A DNA stretch of 64,000 bases, from contig DF237095.1 of the NCBI GenBank assembly GCA_000708835.1, positions 62,001 to 126,000 on the forward strand. Reading direction: 5' to 3'. Within the stretch, counting starts at the first letter, position 1; each line of letters begins with the position of its first letter. The stretch comes from Klebsormidium nitens. Its lineage: Eukaryota > Streptophyta > Klebsormidiophyceae > Klebsormidiales > Klebsormidiaceae. The notes below the pieces were generated by a model. It did no database searches, was not told the DNA's origin, and saw nothing but the letters and a program-made list of their open reading frames with translations. The position numbers and the translations under genes were made by a program. This document shows positions 12,116-24,500 of this stretch, piece by piece.

Positions 12116-15100
12116 ATGGGGTTTGATCGTAGCATGCCGCTCTTTCTTGCGGGACTGCTGCTGCTGTCGTTCACTTGTGTTCGGGTGGAGGGTCAGGTGA
12201 GGTCCGACTCCTAGGAAGGAACCAAGTCCGAACGTTTTCTTTTGTGAAGGAACCAAGTCCCATCGTTTTCTTTTGTGGAGGAACCAAGTCTGGACGTTTT
12301 CATCTGTGAAGAATAAGATCGACTTGCACGGCACGTCCCGCAGGCTTTGATCTCGGATGTGCCCACAGCCCTTGCTTTCCACTTCAAGCAGGGATGCTAA
12401 ACGTTTTTAGAAGATCCAACCATGCATATGATTGGCTTGATGAGAAAGCAAAAGGACTAGAGCTGACGGCTTGACCGCTTTCGTACTTGACGAGAAGCAT
12501 CGCTTTAAGATTCAACCTGATACTGGACACAAAGCGGAGAGTGTGAGCTGAAATAGCTCCAAATAGTGCATCAGAGGTAGCCTTAACTTAAAGAACCTCT
12601 CGAAAAAGAAAGGCTTGAAAGCGATGGCCAGCCGCGGCAAACCCCCTGCAGCTGTTTTCCAAGGGTCAAGAGTCGGCCATTCTTCTGGCATTAATCCGCA
12701 ACCTGCCGCAACCTTTGTTTCGTAAAAGGTTATCTCATTCTTTTGAATTATCTTCAATGTAGACCATTCAATAAATAAAAGCGCTTTCTGTCCCGTCATC
12801 AGAAAAAAAGTCTCTCATGAGTCCATCGCGATCGGGGAGTTTGCAAATCAAGCGTTGACTTTGCGGTCACTTGAGTATGCGCGCCAGAAGCGTAGTGTCT
12901 AACAAAGGCGCTTCGAGCAACCTCTCTTGTCAGACTCCGGCGCCGACCCCCACCGGAACCATCCCAACCGGAACAATCCCGACCCCCAGCGGAACCATCC
13001 CGACCCCCAGCGGGACCCCCACCGGAACCATCCCGACCCCCAGCGGAACCATCCCGACCATCACGCCCATCACGGCCAACGTTGGGAACGTCAGCTGCAC
13101 CGCTGCTGACGTCACTATCGGCCCGCAGAACGTGGGCGCGTTCGTGCAGCAGGGCCGCTCGCGTTTCACGCCGTACAATTTCACGCTCACCAATAACTGC
13201 GGGTCGCCTGGGAACCTGACACGTGTCACGCTCGCGGTGTCGCCCGTTTTCCCGTACACGTTCCCCTGGAGCCCCTTCGGCTGCTTCCTCATTGGCGGAG
13301 TATGCCAGACGTTCCAGAACGTCTACTCTCAGCAACTCGCTCAACTGGGCCAGTAAGTGTTCGCTTCGTCTTTTTGAGTCTGATGTACATGTGACGAGCT
13401 GAGTTTGCCTTATAGAAGCATGAGACTACGTTAGAACAAAGGAGCTTGTGTATGATGGTGGGCTGGTTTTGGGATGGTTAGAAAACGGTTCTGTCCATCA
13501 GTCAGCCTTAACACGGTAAGAGAGCCCGCTCATCTGTTCCATAACCGGAGACTCAAGTCTGGTGATCAGCCTGGTTAGCAGCCAAAAGTTCCTCTGAGTG
13601 TTCGGTTCGTCTTCTGTTGTGACCAAAAGACGTGTAAAGAGGGTTGCCTAATGGAGCATACGACTACTTTAAAAGTCGATTGTCTGTCAGCACCTTGAGC
13701 CAGTGAGCGTCTGCCCCTGGTTTGCGTGTGGATTTCGGCTCCGTTCTTTTCAACCCTGTGCGCGCTCAAATACAGTTGGCTGCTTCTTTTGAACGGGGTA
13801 TGCAATGCCGCTGTTCGAGAATGTGCTGTCGCAGCATCTCAGCCCATAATGCTCGCTTCCCATTCCGTTCACTTTCCTTCGGTTTCTGTTTCGTTTTCCG
13901 TTCCATTTTACTTTTCGATGATCGCGACGCTGAACGAAGACGAAGGTTTGCGGACAAAAGCTCCGGACCTCGAGAAGATGACGTGGAGTGACGTCACCTG
14001 ACAGTTGCTCGTGACGCTCCTCCCAGACTACACTATAAAGCAGCATAAGCTAGAAGCATGTGATAGCATTCCAAATTTCACACTAGCACATGATTCTTCT
14101 CGATTTGTACGGCACGAGATGTTCCGTTCTGCCTTCCTGTCCTCAATTGATAACTAAGTGATTCTCATGTGCATCATAAAGAAGGCTGACTCGGAAGGAA
14201 TTGACAAGAGAAGAAGTTGACAGCCCTTCTCCTTTGCCTACCTTTCCTCGCCTGAAGAATGAAAAACTCTAAACGAGATTTATAGTGCGGACGGAAGCTC
14301 TAGATTTCGAAAAGCTGACGTCACGTCGTGACGTCACCTGACAGGTGCTCACAAGTATTCGTCAATGGGACCTACGCGTATACGCCGCCGGGCCCCGTCA
14401 ACTGCACCATTGGGGTCGCCCAGATCCCCGGGGGTCTGGCCCCGGGGCAAAGCTTCCCAATCCTCTTCAACGTCGCCAACAACCTGACGGGCCGGATCGT
14501 TTTCAACTTCCAAGTTGCCTCCGCTACCTTCGCCCCCACCGGTAAGTTCTCAATTCGCAGTTCACATTCGGGATTTTGTGTTAAGCAAGATCCGTTCACG
14601 AAGGTGTGTGGTTCGGTTAAGTGCTCTTAACGAAGGGTACGTGGTTCAGCTCTCGTTCGATGCCCTTGACCAGCTAATCGTGGTTAAGAGCAAAAGCTAC
14701 TGAAATCACCGGTAGTCCAGCGCTTTCGGCCTTCAACAAGCACTCAAATGAATAGCTTGAGCAGATGGGATTAACTTGAGCAGACGGGTCGTCGCATCAA
14801 TGAGGGTAAATTTTTTTGGAATCCGATGGAGGGCTCATCGTGGTCGAGGAACGCTCCGCAGCTATCATCTTTGCATCTTCATTTGCCCGCAGAGCTTGAA
14901 TTACAGGAATTCCTGCCAATGGGCTTCTTTCTGAACGATGTAAACGCCCGCTGCAGGGCCGCTCACGACACCGCCACCAGCTACCACCATCCCGGTCACT
15001 ACACCCCCGGCGACAACCGCCCCGGTGACTACCGCCCCGGCGACGACCGCCCCGGCCACTACTGCCCCAGCGACGACCGCCCCGGTGACTACCGCCCCGG

Positions 15101-15381
15101 TTACCACCGCCCCGGTTACTACTGCCCCGGCGACAACCGCCCCGGCCACTACCGCCCCGGCCACGACGGCGCCGGCGACCACTGCGCCAACCACGACTGC
15201 GCCGGCGACCACTGCCCCGGCCCCTACTGCGCCGGCCACAAGTGCCCCTGCAACGACTGCGCCGGCCACGACTGTTCCGGCCACGACTGTTCCGGCCACG
15301 ACTATTGCGCCCACCACTGGGCCAGCAACAATTGCCCCGGCGACTACGTCCGCCCCGGCCACGACCGGCGTCTTTTTCTGA
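12116..15381 (+). CDS. Locus C: secreted Thr/Pro-rich protein, paralogue 2
   Basis: Four exons join in frame: 12116-12196, 12934-13352, 14345-14541 and 14957-15381. Exon 1 is a signal peptide (MPLFLAGLLLL core, ending RVEGQ). Exon 2 has PTPSGTI repeats, then module A (NVGNVSC, TLTNNCGSPG, FGCFL, NVYSQQL). Exon 3 is module B (YTPPGPVNC, IPGGLAPGQS, FNFQVASATFAP). Exon 4 is almost entirely TTAPA/TTAPV repeats ending TTGVFF and a stop. Phases are 0, 2 and 1 at the successive introns, with canonical donors and acceptors. It is the intact partner of locus B. It is probably a secreted mucin-like or wall glycoprotein with Thr/Pro O-glycosylation; this is inference from composition and signal peptide only. 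Confidence 0.78.
12217..12309. repeat. Three 31-bp direct repeats in intron 1 of locus C
   Basis: Units starting AGGAACCAAGTC lie at 12217, 12248 and 12279, each ending in a T-rich CGTTTTC(T) stretch. Locus B has a single related unit near 6719. The array begins about 20 bp after the exon 1 donor. Confidence 0.8.
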
Positions 15382-16310
15382 AAAGGCGCCCAAAATCGTC
15401 TGATTGAAGAACGTAGCCAAGTCACGATCTGAATTCAACCGGCGTTTGAATGACAATTAACACCGCAGACTAGCTTTGGCAAAACAGGTTCATCTGTGAG
15501 TCGCCGTAGCATTTCTGAGGGAGCTCTCTAGCTCGGATAGTTTTTGCACGGTTGTACATAGGCGTCGAGTGGACATCAAACGCATAGAGAGGATATGGCT
15601 CCTAGACGTTTACTGACCATTTGAGAGGCTTGCTTGTCACTCCAACAGGACCACAAATATAGCATCACAAGTCAGTTGGATAAGTGCGTTTCCATTAGTA
15701 GACCAATGTTCTATTTGATATTTGGGCCTTATCTGTTGCGTCGGAAAAATTCTGTGAGGGGACGGTTTACAAGAAGCTCCTCGCGACCTTCGAAGCCAGA
15801 CCATGTTGAACAAGGAAGAAAGTCTTGCGAACGTGCTGATTTGATTCTTCAATTTACTGGTATAAGTTTTGATACGCCACAGCAGTAGTACTTGCTTTCG
15901 GACTCTGATCCTGGTATACATGTCGTGACCTGCACTTGTGCTTAGAGAGAACGTACTGGAAATTCTTAGCATCTTCTCTCCCGTGAAACTGCTAACTACA
16001 TTCATGGTGAAAGCCTCTTATGGGGAGCCGGCGGCGAGCGCTTTTACCGTGGAAGCGCGCAGCTGCTGGGCGGCTTCTCTTGATGATCAGATCCGTTTAT
16101 TGAAGCTGCAATTGACGCAATTAACACGACTTCATAAGAACTGCACTCGGCAGTAGAATCTGGCGCCCCTGCATTCAACATATTTCAGGAGGACGTGCGC
16201 GGCCGTGGCTTGATCAACGCGGCCGCGACGGGCGTCGAGTGTGTCCGATTGGACCGTTCGGACACCGACAGTTACTCCGGCCGGTTGCCAGGGTCCGACC
16301 GTCCATTCCT
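15382..16310. other. Intergenic, end of the duplicated block
   Basis: The first part (to about 15800) is the 3' flank shared with locus B. Around 16190-16310 the DNA becomes GC-rich, with an ATTTCAG-like acceptor followed by an open frame running into the transposon insertion site. This could be an exon of an unrecognised gene, but no homology was seen. Confidence 0.4.
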
Positions 16311-17043
16311 CATCAGCCAACCCAGCCTCACAGATTTTATGAGGAATCTCTCATATTACCTAAGGCCGGCAATCGGCAAATAAGTCATAAGTCAATGACG
16401 AAACTTCCAGTTCGGTTGGAGAATCTGCTCAGAGCTTATGGTGAATTTGAATCCCCGGACGGTTGTCACAGGGAAGTACCGGGCAAACTAAAAACCTAGG
16501 ATAATGTGACCGCCACACCCTAATGTCACTGGGAGGTGCCCGGTTGTCACCCGGTTGCCCGCGAGACCCTAATGTCACAGGGAGGGCCCGGTTGCTCTCC
16601 GGGTAGTGTGCGAGACCCTAATGCTAGTGGACTTGCAGTTTTGGTGGCACCCGGGGCAAGCCGTCGCGGAGCGCCACCCCACCCCCTCCAAGAAGGGGCG
16701 CCGCCCTTATGTACTGCAATCCACACGGTCGCGGCGAGCAATTCTTTGTGGGTCAAACGGTCGCTTCGGCCGTCCTGCACGGTCGATATTAAGCCGTGCA
16801 CAGTCGATCGGACGGTGCAGATACCTCGCTGTGGATATGTTGCTGAGCCCGGGGCCCGCCGGGCGACAGCACACCGGGTAGCACATATCCGCGCCGCAGC
16901 ACCCTGATTCTTCATACACCCTTTTCAATTTTCTCATACCAGTATGGAAGTTTCGTCATTGACTTATGGCAATATTACCATTTTCCGGACTTGGGTCATA
17001 TGAGAGATTCCTCATAAAATCTGTGAGGCTGGGTTGCATCAGC
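16311..17043. mobile_element. Non-autonomous DNA transposon (MITE-like) with TIRs and 7-bp TSD
   Basis: The element spans 16318-17036 (719 bp). Its left end starts CAACCCAGCCTCACAG and its right end is the reverse complement. The first 39 bp are perfectly inverted and weaker inversion extends to about 93 bp (16318-16410 against 16945-17036). The 7-bp word CATCAGC flanks it at 16311-16317 and 17037-17043, the expected target-site duplication. No transposase frame is present inside. The superfamily is unclear: long ends suggest a Mutator-like element, but the duplication is shorter than the usual 9 bp. It lies in a GC-rich tract that may be coding. Confidence 0.88.
16518..16625. repeat. 49-bp tandem repeat inside the transposon
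   Basis: Units beginning CCCTAATG start at 16518, 16567 and 16616, giving two full copies and a partial third. They share GAGACCCTAATGTCAC and a GGGAGG(T)GCCCGGTTG core. Subterminal repeats like these are typical transposase-binding regions in several DNA transposon groups; that role is inference. Confidence 0.75.
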
Positions 17044-18356
17044 GGCCGCGCTGCGTCGGGCGCGCCGCGGCCAGTGTCCTTGCCGCGAAAACCTCGAAAC
17101 CCTGGGGCATGCGATTAATGCGCGCGGCCGCGGCCCGGCCAGGAATACTGCATGCGCGCCTGATCAAGAATCAAGAGCCAGCTGATCTTTACAGCGCAAG
17201 TCCGCTGCATGTGCAGGTAAGAAGCATGGCGAATCTGAAAGCGCCGCCGGGGTGTGGTTTGTTGATTACATTTATGGTTATTGGAGCAACACTGGCCAAT
17301 GGAAGAGAGGCGGCCAATATCACTGTCCAGGTGGTCATCGCTTATGTGGAGGTGGATGGGAACACGAGCTAACTGCCTGATCGGGGTCCACTTATGCATT
17401 TCTCCGCGGAAATACAAGCTAATTAGTATGCCATGCCCATGGAATCCGATACGCCAGTACCACGTCCGATGACGCCCAGAGATGAGGCAGCATCGTCATG
17501 GATCAAAGCTTTTGACTGCATCAAACCCAACCCGCTTTTAAGCTTTCAAACCATCACGGCGGCACTTCCAAATGGTCAGACAGGGATGCCCATTCTAAAA
17601 GTCACAATCTGGACGGCGCCTGATCAGGAGAGTACGTTGCAATGTGAAAATGGATCTGTCTTCTCAGCGCTTTGGAACATACATCCAAGTTCCCAAGAAG
17701 CTGGCCCCGCACGGCCATGATGGCACTTCGATTTCAATGCATGATGCAGTAAAAATCGCGTACAGCTGTATTAATGTGACCAAGAAAAGAGAGCCTTCGG
17801 ATGCCAGCTAAGAACCGCCGGCACCCCAATGGTTCATGGTTCAGAATCATGTAGACGGTGTCTGAGAAGAGCTCCTGTGAATTATGCACTATATCGAGCA
17901 GTCCTGCATAATGCAACGCAGAACGAAACCGCAGAAGTAAATACGCGTTGCTGTCACGCAGGGGGAGTTCCTCAGCCGACGTCGGAATCACGCGGGTCAG
18001 CGGGTCCGTCATGTCGAAATCAAACCTCGAACCACTTCCGCACTACGGGGTACAAAACTCCACTGGTAAAGGCCCCCCCTGGCTGGAAGAGCTATAATGC
18101 GACGACTTCGCTACATGATCCCATAGTGTCGACACCAAGCATAACCGGGGTCCAGAATTCAGATCGGCCAGCTCAACCACTCTCTGTCCGGGCCTAGGTC
18201 AAAATCTCCTCCATGCGGAGTAATATTTGCACTAGGAGAGCACACAGACTAGTTATTTCGGCGTCCTCGAAGCCCTGAGGACTACTCTGGTACCTTGATC
18301 AGACCCTTTCAATTTGACTAGACCACCTTCACTTGCCAGCACCCTTCCTCACAAAT
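17044..18356 (+). other. Possible degraded or unrecognised coding tract
   Basis: Several medium open frames occur without a convincing gene model. One at about 17656-17817 begins MDLSSQRFGTYIQVPKK. One at 17829-18197 begins MVHGSESCRRCLRRAP. A Trp/Tyr/Cys-rich frame near 17255-17390 (WFVDYIYGYW) is interrupted upstream by an in-frame stop. A possible donor (CAG then GTAAGA) lies near 17218. These could be fragments of a gene damaged by the nearby transposon, or chance. No family was recognised. Confidence 0.25.
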
Positions 18357-18360
18357 TCAT

Positions 18361-18368
18361 TATAAAGG
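18361..18368 (+). promoter_or_regulatory. Putative TATA box of locus D
   Basis: TATAAAGG lies 143 bp upstream of the locus D start codon and is followed by a pyrimidine-rich stretch (about 18400-18480) that looks like a leader. Spacing fits a transcript start near 18395. Confidence 0.5.
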
Positions 18369-18503
18369 CCGTAAGCCATCCACCCCACCATTAAAATCCA
18401 ATCATCAACCTTCCAATTCCGCCTCGATCACTCCTTTCCCTTCAGCCCTAGCCGTCGCTCTCTCTGGGCTCTCTCTTCAGCACATCCAGCTTGCAGCAAC
18501 GAT

Positions 18504-21500
18504 ATGGCTCCACTGTTCCGCCGCTCCGTTCTGCTGAGGGGCGTCACTTTCCTGCTGTTCCTGAGCTCAGTGGTCGCCCGCTCAAACCCCACCCTGGACC
18601 GCGCGCCTGAGTTGGATGGTGCCCTCCAATCTACTTTGGGCAATCATCTGAGCCACTCCAGGGAGCTTCTACAGGAAGCTGGCGGTGAGCAACTATCAGA
18701 TTCAAAGGTCCTGCGTGCTTGTTACCGTCTTCTTATGCTCGCTTGATTTTTTGAAAAGCTCTTGTTTTGTTTTGCGCCCACAAGAAAATTAGTTGGGTCT
18801 GGTTGAATGGCTGGTTCACTCAAAAAGCAGCTGGCCATGAAGCTTATCTAACAGGACGAGATCCGTTCTTCGCGAGTGTATCAGGAGTGGGCCTAAGCCT
18901 TCTGCTCAGATGGAGTGGGGACGGTCCCCCTTGAGGTCTGCTTTGTTGGCTTTGTTACAAAATAGCGACACTCGATCGTGACTTCAAAGGATATCCGATA
19001 TTGTGACTTTTGTCCCGACTGCTTGGAACTATGAATACTTCCAGCTCGGAAAAAGAACAGTTTTCAAGCATGGCTGAAAACTAGACGCTTGCGACAATGA
19101 CTTACAACTTTTTTTCAATCCCAGCTTGCCCCCAATCTGCTTGCAAACGGCAGCTTCTTCTCATGTGGAAAGAAAGAGGACTCTGCTTTCGGGAACATAG
19201 AAAAACCGGTCCTCATTCACAAGCCAAAACCGCGCATGCAGCTTGCTCAGATTGCCTTGCGCAACTGGCAGAGTCTTTTGTGTAGAGCAAGAAGGCCCCC
19301 GGCGGCTTACGGAGGCGCACTGAAAATGTAAATTCTAGGTTCATTAGCAGAAAAGAGCACTGATCAGAAATCGTTCATTTGTCATAGGATCCTTGTCTTT
19401 CCAACTCAATGATGCGTGGATTTTTTGCGATCTCATTCGTTGATACTTCCGTCGATCACTGCAATGGTCCATCTCATCGATCTTTTGTAGATGAACAGCT
19501 CAACAAGCTCAGTGGGCAGTGCACAACTTAATCTAATCAGAATTATTCTTAATCTTCATCCTAATCTTAACCTTAATCTTAACACTTAATCTTTCCCTTC
19601 AGATCCCTTCCCCAGTGTAACGGCGCTGGTCTATCTCGTCAACGACTGCGCCTCCCCAATCATTGTCTCCTTTGCGAGCAATCAGAGCAACGGCAACTTT
19701 TGGCGCATCGTCCGGCCGGAGATGGGCGATTCGCTGGAGCCAGCGCCTTGGCAGCTCGACTTGGCGCCCGGGGGGACCCAAAACAACCTGCTGCTGGTCA
19801 ACACCTCCCCAAAACCGACGGTGAGTTCTGCATTTATTTGCATCAAACTTGGTGCCAGGTATTTGGTTCGGAGCCTGCTTGACGATCGTATTTTGTGGGA
19901 CTTCCCTGAGAGAATCATCGTACGGTCCAAGACTGACATTGGAGCTTGACCTGGTTCAGCAGTAAAGCTGTTGTACAGTTTTCCTATGCAGTCGAGAATC
20001 GCTCGTTCACCCGTTTGAGAATGTAATCCTGCTGAGAGATTGAAGCGGTGCCGTTCTGGTTCCCTACCAAGAGCCGCGAGCTGGGTTTGGTCTTCTCTCG
20101 GAATACCTGATGTCATCAGTTTTGTGTCTTTTCCAGCCACAATTGCAGTGATTTATTTGTGCTCGTAGGCTTTAGAACCGTTCTTAAGAACCGTTAAGGA
20201 GGATTCTCCTTGGCTGTCGACGCAGGATTGCTAGTTTCAAGTTCAAGACGTTGATAATCTCTTGCAAGTAAAACATGTTGAAAGGTCATTCTCGCCGGAA
20301 ACCCCCGTGGGTGCGGAAGTCCTGTCCTGTCCCATTGTTCGTGGTAGCCATTCAATTTGCGACGTCGATGTTACTTTCCCCTGAAAATTCCATGTCTTCC
20401 GCGATCTGCATTCAACATCACGCTGCCCACCGAACGTCTCCCCCTTCATCTCTTGAGTTGCCCCCCACCTTCCCCGAAAAGAGCGCATGTATAGTCGCTT
20501 GAAGTCGAAATCCTGAAACAGTAACTTATTTGCACAGCGTAGACAGCTGCATTGCTTACTGTTCTCCTCCGCATCTCACAGGGAGTCCCGCGCTTCGGGA
20601 CCATTGTCGCGGTCTTCGCCGAAGTCGATCTGCCCAGCTTCCCTCCGCCCAACATCGACGGATTTCCGTTCGGCTTCGACGGAATCGCCATCACCAGCTA
20701 CAGCGACTCCTTCATCAACACCCTCCCGGGCGGCCCCGGGTTCCTCACCTTCACAACCAGGAGCGCGACCGAACGACCCGAGCAACATTTTCGTGACGAT
20801 CACTTGTGGCCCTCCGCAAGCGCCCGGGACAACGGCCCCGGCCGTCCCCCCGGTCACGACCCCCCCGGTCACGACTCCCCCGGTCACGACTCCCCCGGTT
20901 ACAACTCCCCCGGTGACAATTACCCCGGTGACCACTCGCCCGGTCACTACTCCCCCGGTCACTACTCCCCCGGTCACTACTCCCCCGGTCACGATCCCGC
21001 CCGCGACAACTCCCCCTGCCACCCCGTTCCCCAGCGTAACGGCGCTGGTCTATCTCGAGAACGACTGCGCCTCTCCGATCATCGTCTCCTTTGCGAGCAA
21101 TCAGAGCAACGGAAACTTTTGGCGCATTGTCCGACCGGAGATGGGCGGGGAGTCTCTGGAGCCGGCGCCCTGGCAGCTCGACCTAGCGCCCGGGGGGACC
21201 CAAAACAACCTGCTGCTGGTCAATACTTCCCCAAACCCGACGGTGAGTTCTGCAGTTGGTTGCGTCGAATCCTGGCACCTGTTTTCTGATCCCTGAGGCT
21301 GAGACCTGATCTCAGAGCGTACTGCAGTCCTCTTTGAAGGTACCAACATACGGGTAAAGATCAAGAACCAAAGTTTGATTTTCAGAAGCTTGCATGTTTG
21401 AAGCAAAGAGCTGTTGTTCTCCCGTTCTGCTCGTTTTCCCTGTCTCGAATTGAGACATGCTACGAGTTGAAGCCTCGCCGTTCTTTTAAAAGTTTCCGCG

Positions 21501-24500
21501 TTCATTGCATCAATCATTTCGAGGCCTTGAGCTTCTTTCGCTTGCAAGTGCAACAATCTTGATGCAGTTTCTGGTGTGCATAGGCTTCAGTGAGACCCTT
21601 TCAGAACCGTTGTGAGAAGAGCTGTCGTCTTCACTTATCTCGGCCGTCGATCGGATGCAGAGAACTTCTGATTACAACAACTTTGAGAGCTTTTCGCAAG
21701 TGGAACACAAGGGTCAACTCCTAAAAACCCCACTTATTGGAACGGTAGTCTTTCCTCTCACATGCGTCTTTGCATCTTCTAACCAAGGGTGTCGATAAAA
21801 TAATTCTTGCCGCGCTATTTCTAGTTCCACCGCGATCTGCATCAGTCATCACAATTGCCGCTTCAACTTTTGACCTGCCCCTGAACACTTGAATTCACCT
21901 AACAGGAAGTCAAACCGAGATGCTTATCACAAGATCGACAAGCCTGTTGCACAGCGCAAAGAATCGTCCCATTGCCGCAATTCTCACCGTCCCCCTTTCC
22001 CACCCCACAGGGAGTCCCGCGCTTTGGGACCATTGTCGCGGTCTTCGCCGAAGTCGATCTCCCCAGCTTCCCTCCGCCCAACATCGACGGATTTCCGTTC
22101 GGCTTCGACGGAATCGCCATCACCAGCTACAGCGACTCCTTCATCAACACCCTCCCGGGCGGCCCCGGGTTCCTCACTTTCACAGCCAGGAGCGCGACAG
22201 ACGACCCGAGCAACATCTTCGTGACGATCACTTGTGGGCCTCCGCAAGCGCCCGGGACAACGCCCCCGGCGACTCCCCCGGTTACGACTCCCCCGGTTAC
22301 CACTCCTCCGGTTACGACTCCCCCGGTGACAAGTACCCCGGTGACCACTCGCCCGGTCACTACTCCCCCGGTCACTACTCCCCCGGTCACTACTCCCCCG
22401 GTCACGACCCCGCCCGCGACAACTCCCCCTGCCGCCCCGTTCCCCAGCGTAACGGCGGTGGTCTATCTTGAAAACAACTGCGCCTCTCCAATCATCGTCT
22501 CCTTTGCGAGCAATCAAAGCAATGAAAAATTTTGGCGCCTTTTGGGCGAATCTCTGGAGCCGGCGCCCTGGCAGCTCGACCTAGCGCCCGGGGGGACCCA
22601 GAATAACTTGCTCCTGGTCAACACCTCCCCGAACCCGACTGTGAGGGTTCCCGTTATTTGCATTGAAGTTGGCACCGGTTTTTGGATCTCCTAAGGCTGG
22701 TAAACAATTTTAGACCGTTGTGATCTTCCTGAGTGTGTCATCATACGGCCCCTAATGCTCAGGAACCGGTAATGTTTTCTCAGAAGCTCGGATGCCAGGT
22801 CCGAAACAAAGAGCTGTCGTTCTCCCAGTCTGCACCTGCTCGATTTTTGTGTCTCAGAATCAGACATGCTGTGCTTTGAAGCCAAACCGTTCTACCCCTC
22901 CTTCGAAATCACCAAGGAATTGGTCTCCTTTGGAAGCTTAAGTTCATCGCATCATTCATTTCGAGCCTTTTAGCTTCTTCACTGCAAATGTATACTTTTT
23001 CAGTGTCTTTTCCTGGTGCGTGGGCTTCAGAATGACTTTTCAGAGCCGTTTGTGAGAGGAGCTGTCGTCATCACACATTTCGGGCCGTTGATCGGATGCA
23101 GAGTACTTCAGATCACAAAGCCTTCAAGACCTTGGTTTTGCGACTGGAACACAAGGTTCCATCACTAGAACCTCCTTTCTTGTGAACGGTAGTCCTGTCT
23201 CTCAGGTCATCTTTGTCTGATCAAGGGTGTCGATGAAACCTCTTCTGTGCAAGCTTTCTATTTCCTTTTCGATCTGCATCTAGGTTGAAAATGGCCGATT
23301 CACCCCTTGACCAACGGCGGAAAGTCTGTACTCCCTCGACAGGAAGTCAAACCGAGATGCTTATCACAAGATCGACAAGCCTGTTGCACAGCGCAAAGAA
23401 TCGTCCCATTGCCGCAATTCTCACCGTCCCCCTTTCCCACCCCACAGGGAGTCCCGCGCTTTGGGACCATTGTCGCGGTCTTCGCCGAGGTCGATCTGCC
23501 CAGCTTACCTCCGCCCAACATCGACGGATTTCCGTTCGGCTTCGACGGAATCGCCATCAGCAGCCACAGCGACTCCTTCATCAACACCCTTCCGGGCGGC
23601 CCCGGGTTCCTCACCTTTACAGCCAGCAGCGCGTCAGACGACGCGAGCTACCTTGTGGTCACGATCACTTGTGGCCCTCCCCAAGCGCCCGGGACAACGG
23701 CCCCGGCCACGACGCCCCCGGTTACAACTCCCCCGGTTACGACTCCCCCGGTCACGACTCCCCCGGCCACCACTGCCCCGGCCAAGACTCCCCCCCCTCC
23801 CACTCCCGCGCCGACACCGAAGCGTAAGGTTCTCCCAGCCCTGCGTTTCCGTTTCCTTGCGGTGATGCCACTTGACGCGTAAAATGCAATAGCTGCCGAC
23901 CATTTGCTGTTGCAATGAATATAGTTTCGAAGCTTCCACGCTTCTAGCCGTGGCGGTTCTTCGTTATCGAGCACGACTTGATCAAACAGTTCCTCAGAAG
24001 TTCCCGGACGCTTCTCTTTATTGTTTTCCTTCGTCTTGGCGCTTTGCCGAGCTCGCACTGTGTTGGCCCGCACACTAGTTCGAAAAACGCTGTCACTACT
24101 AGTTGCCTTTCTGACATATAAACGGATACACACCACAATTTGGACCGTCCAAGTTCGTGTGTTGCTTGGTCACTTTGGAACCATCCCGTGCTCAAATGTC
24201 TCAAGGTCTTTCAGAAGCAATTGTCGCCGCTTTCGGAGTATTTGGGTAGCAAGACTAGAATCCGAACCCAATGATCGCGGGCCGCTCTGTTTTGCAAGCC
24301 GCGACGTTCCGAAGCGCCCATGTAACGCTGCGGTTCTCTCTCTCGATATTGCCGCCGATCCATTTTGGGAAAGCCGTCACCGTTTGGCTCTCGTCCGGAC
24401 TGGTCTAACAAAACTTCACACCGAAATGTGTGAAACATTTGTCAAGCAAGCTCTGTGAACGTCATTCACCTTGCAGGGTTTTCTGCAAACGCGTGCACTA

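Larger units (their letters stand above)
5420..15800. repeat. Tandem segmental duplication, two units with period near 5.46 kb
   Basis: Unit 1 runs from about 5420 to 10300 and unit 2 from about 10880 to 15800. Matching landmarks, in order, are a CCACGTGTA motif (5435 and 10886), a GACGTCTACAAGAA tract (5582 and 11033), the signal-peptide exon (6622 and 12116), the module-A exon (7280 and 12934), the module-B exon (8727 and 14345), the tail exon (9376 and 14957) and a 3' flank with a CTACAAGAAGC-type tract (10272 and 15766). Promoter, exons, introns and 3' flank were therefore all copied together. Introns are diverged and the tail exons have changed composition, so the event is not very recent. 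Confidence 0.8.

Noticed and set aside
16190-17130. Three NotI-type GCGGCCGC words as a regulatory cluster
   Set aside because: They lie in a GC-rich tract where the word is likely by composition; no other regulatory sign was seen.
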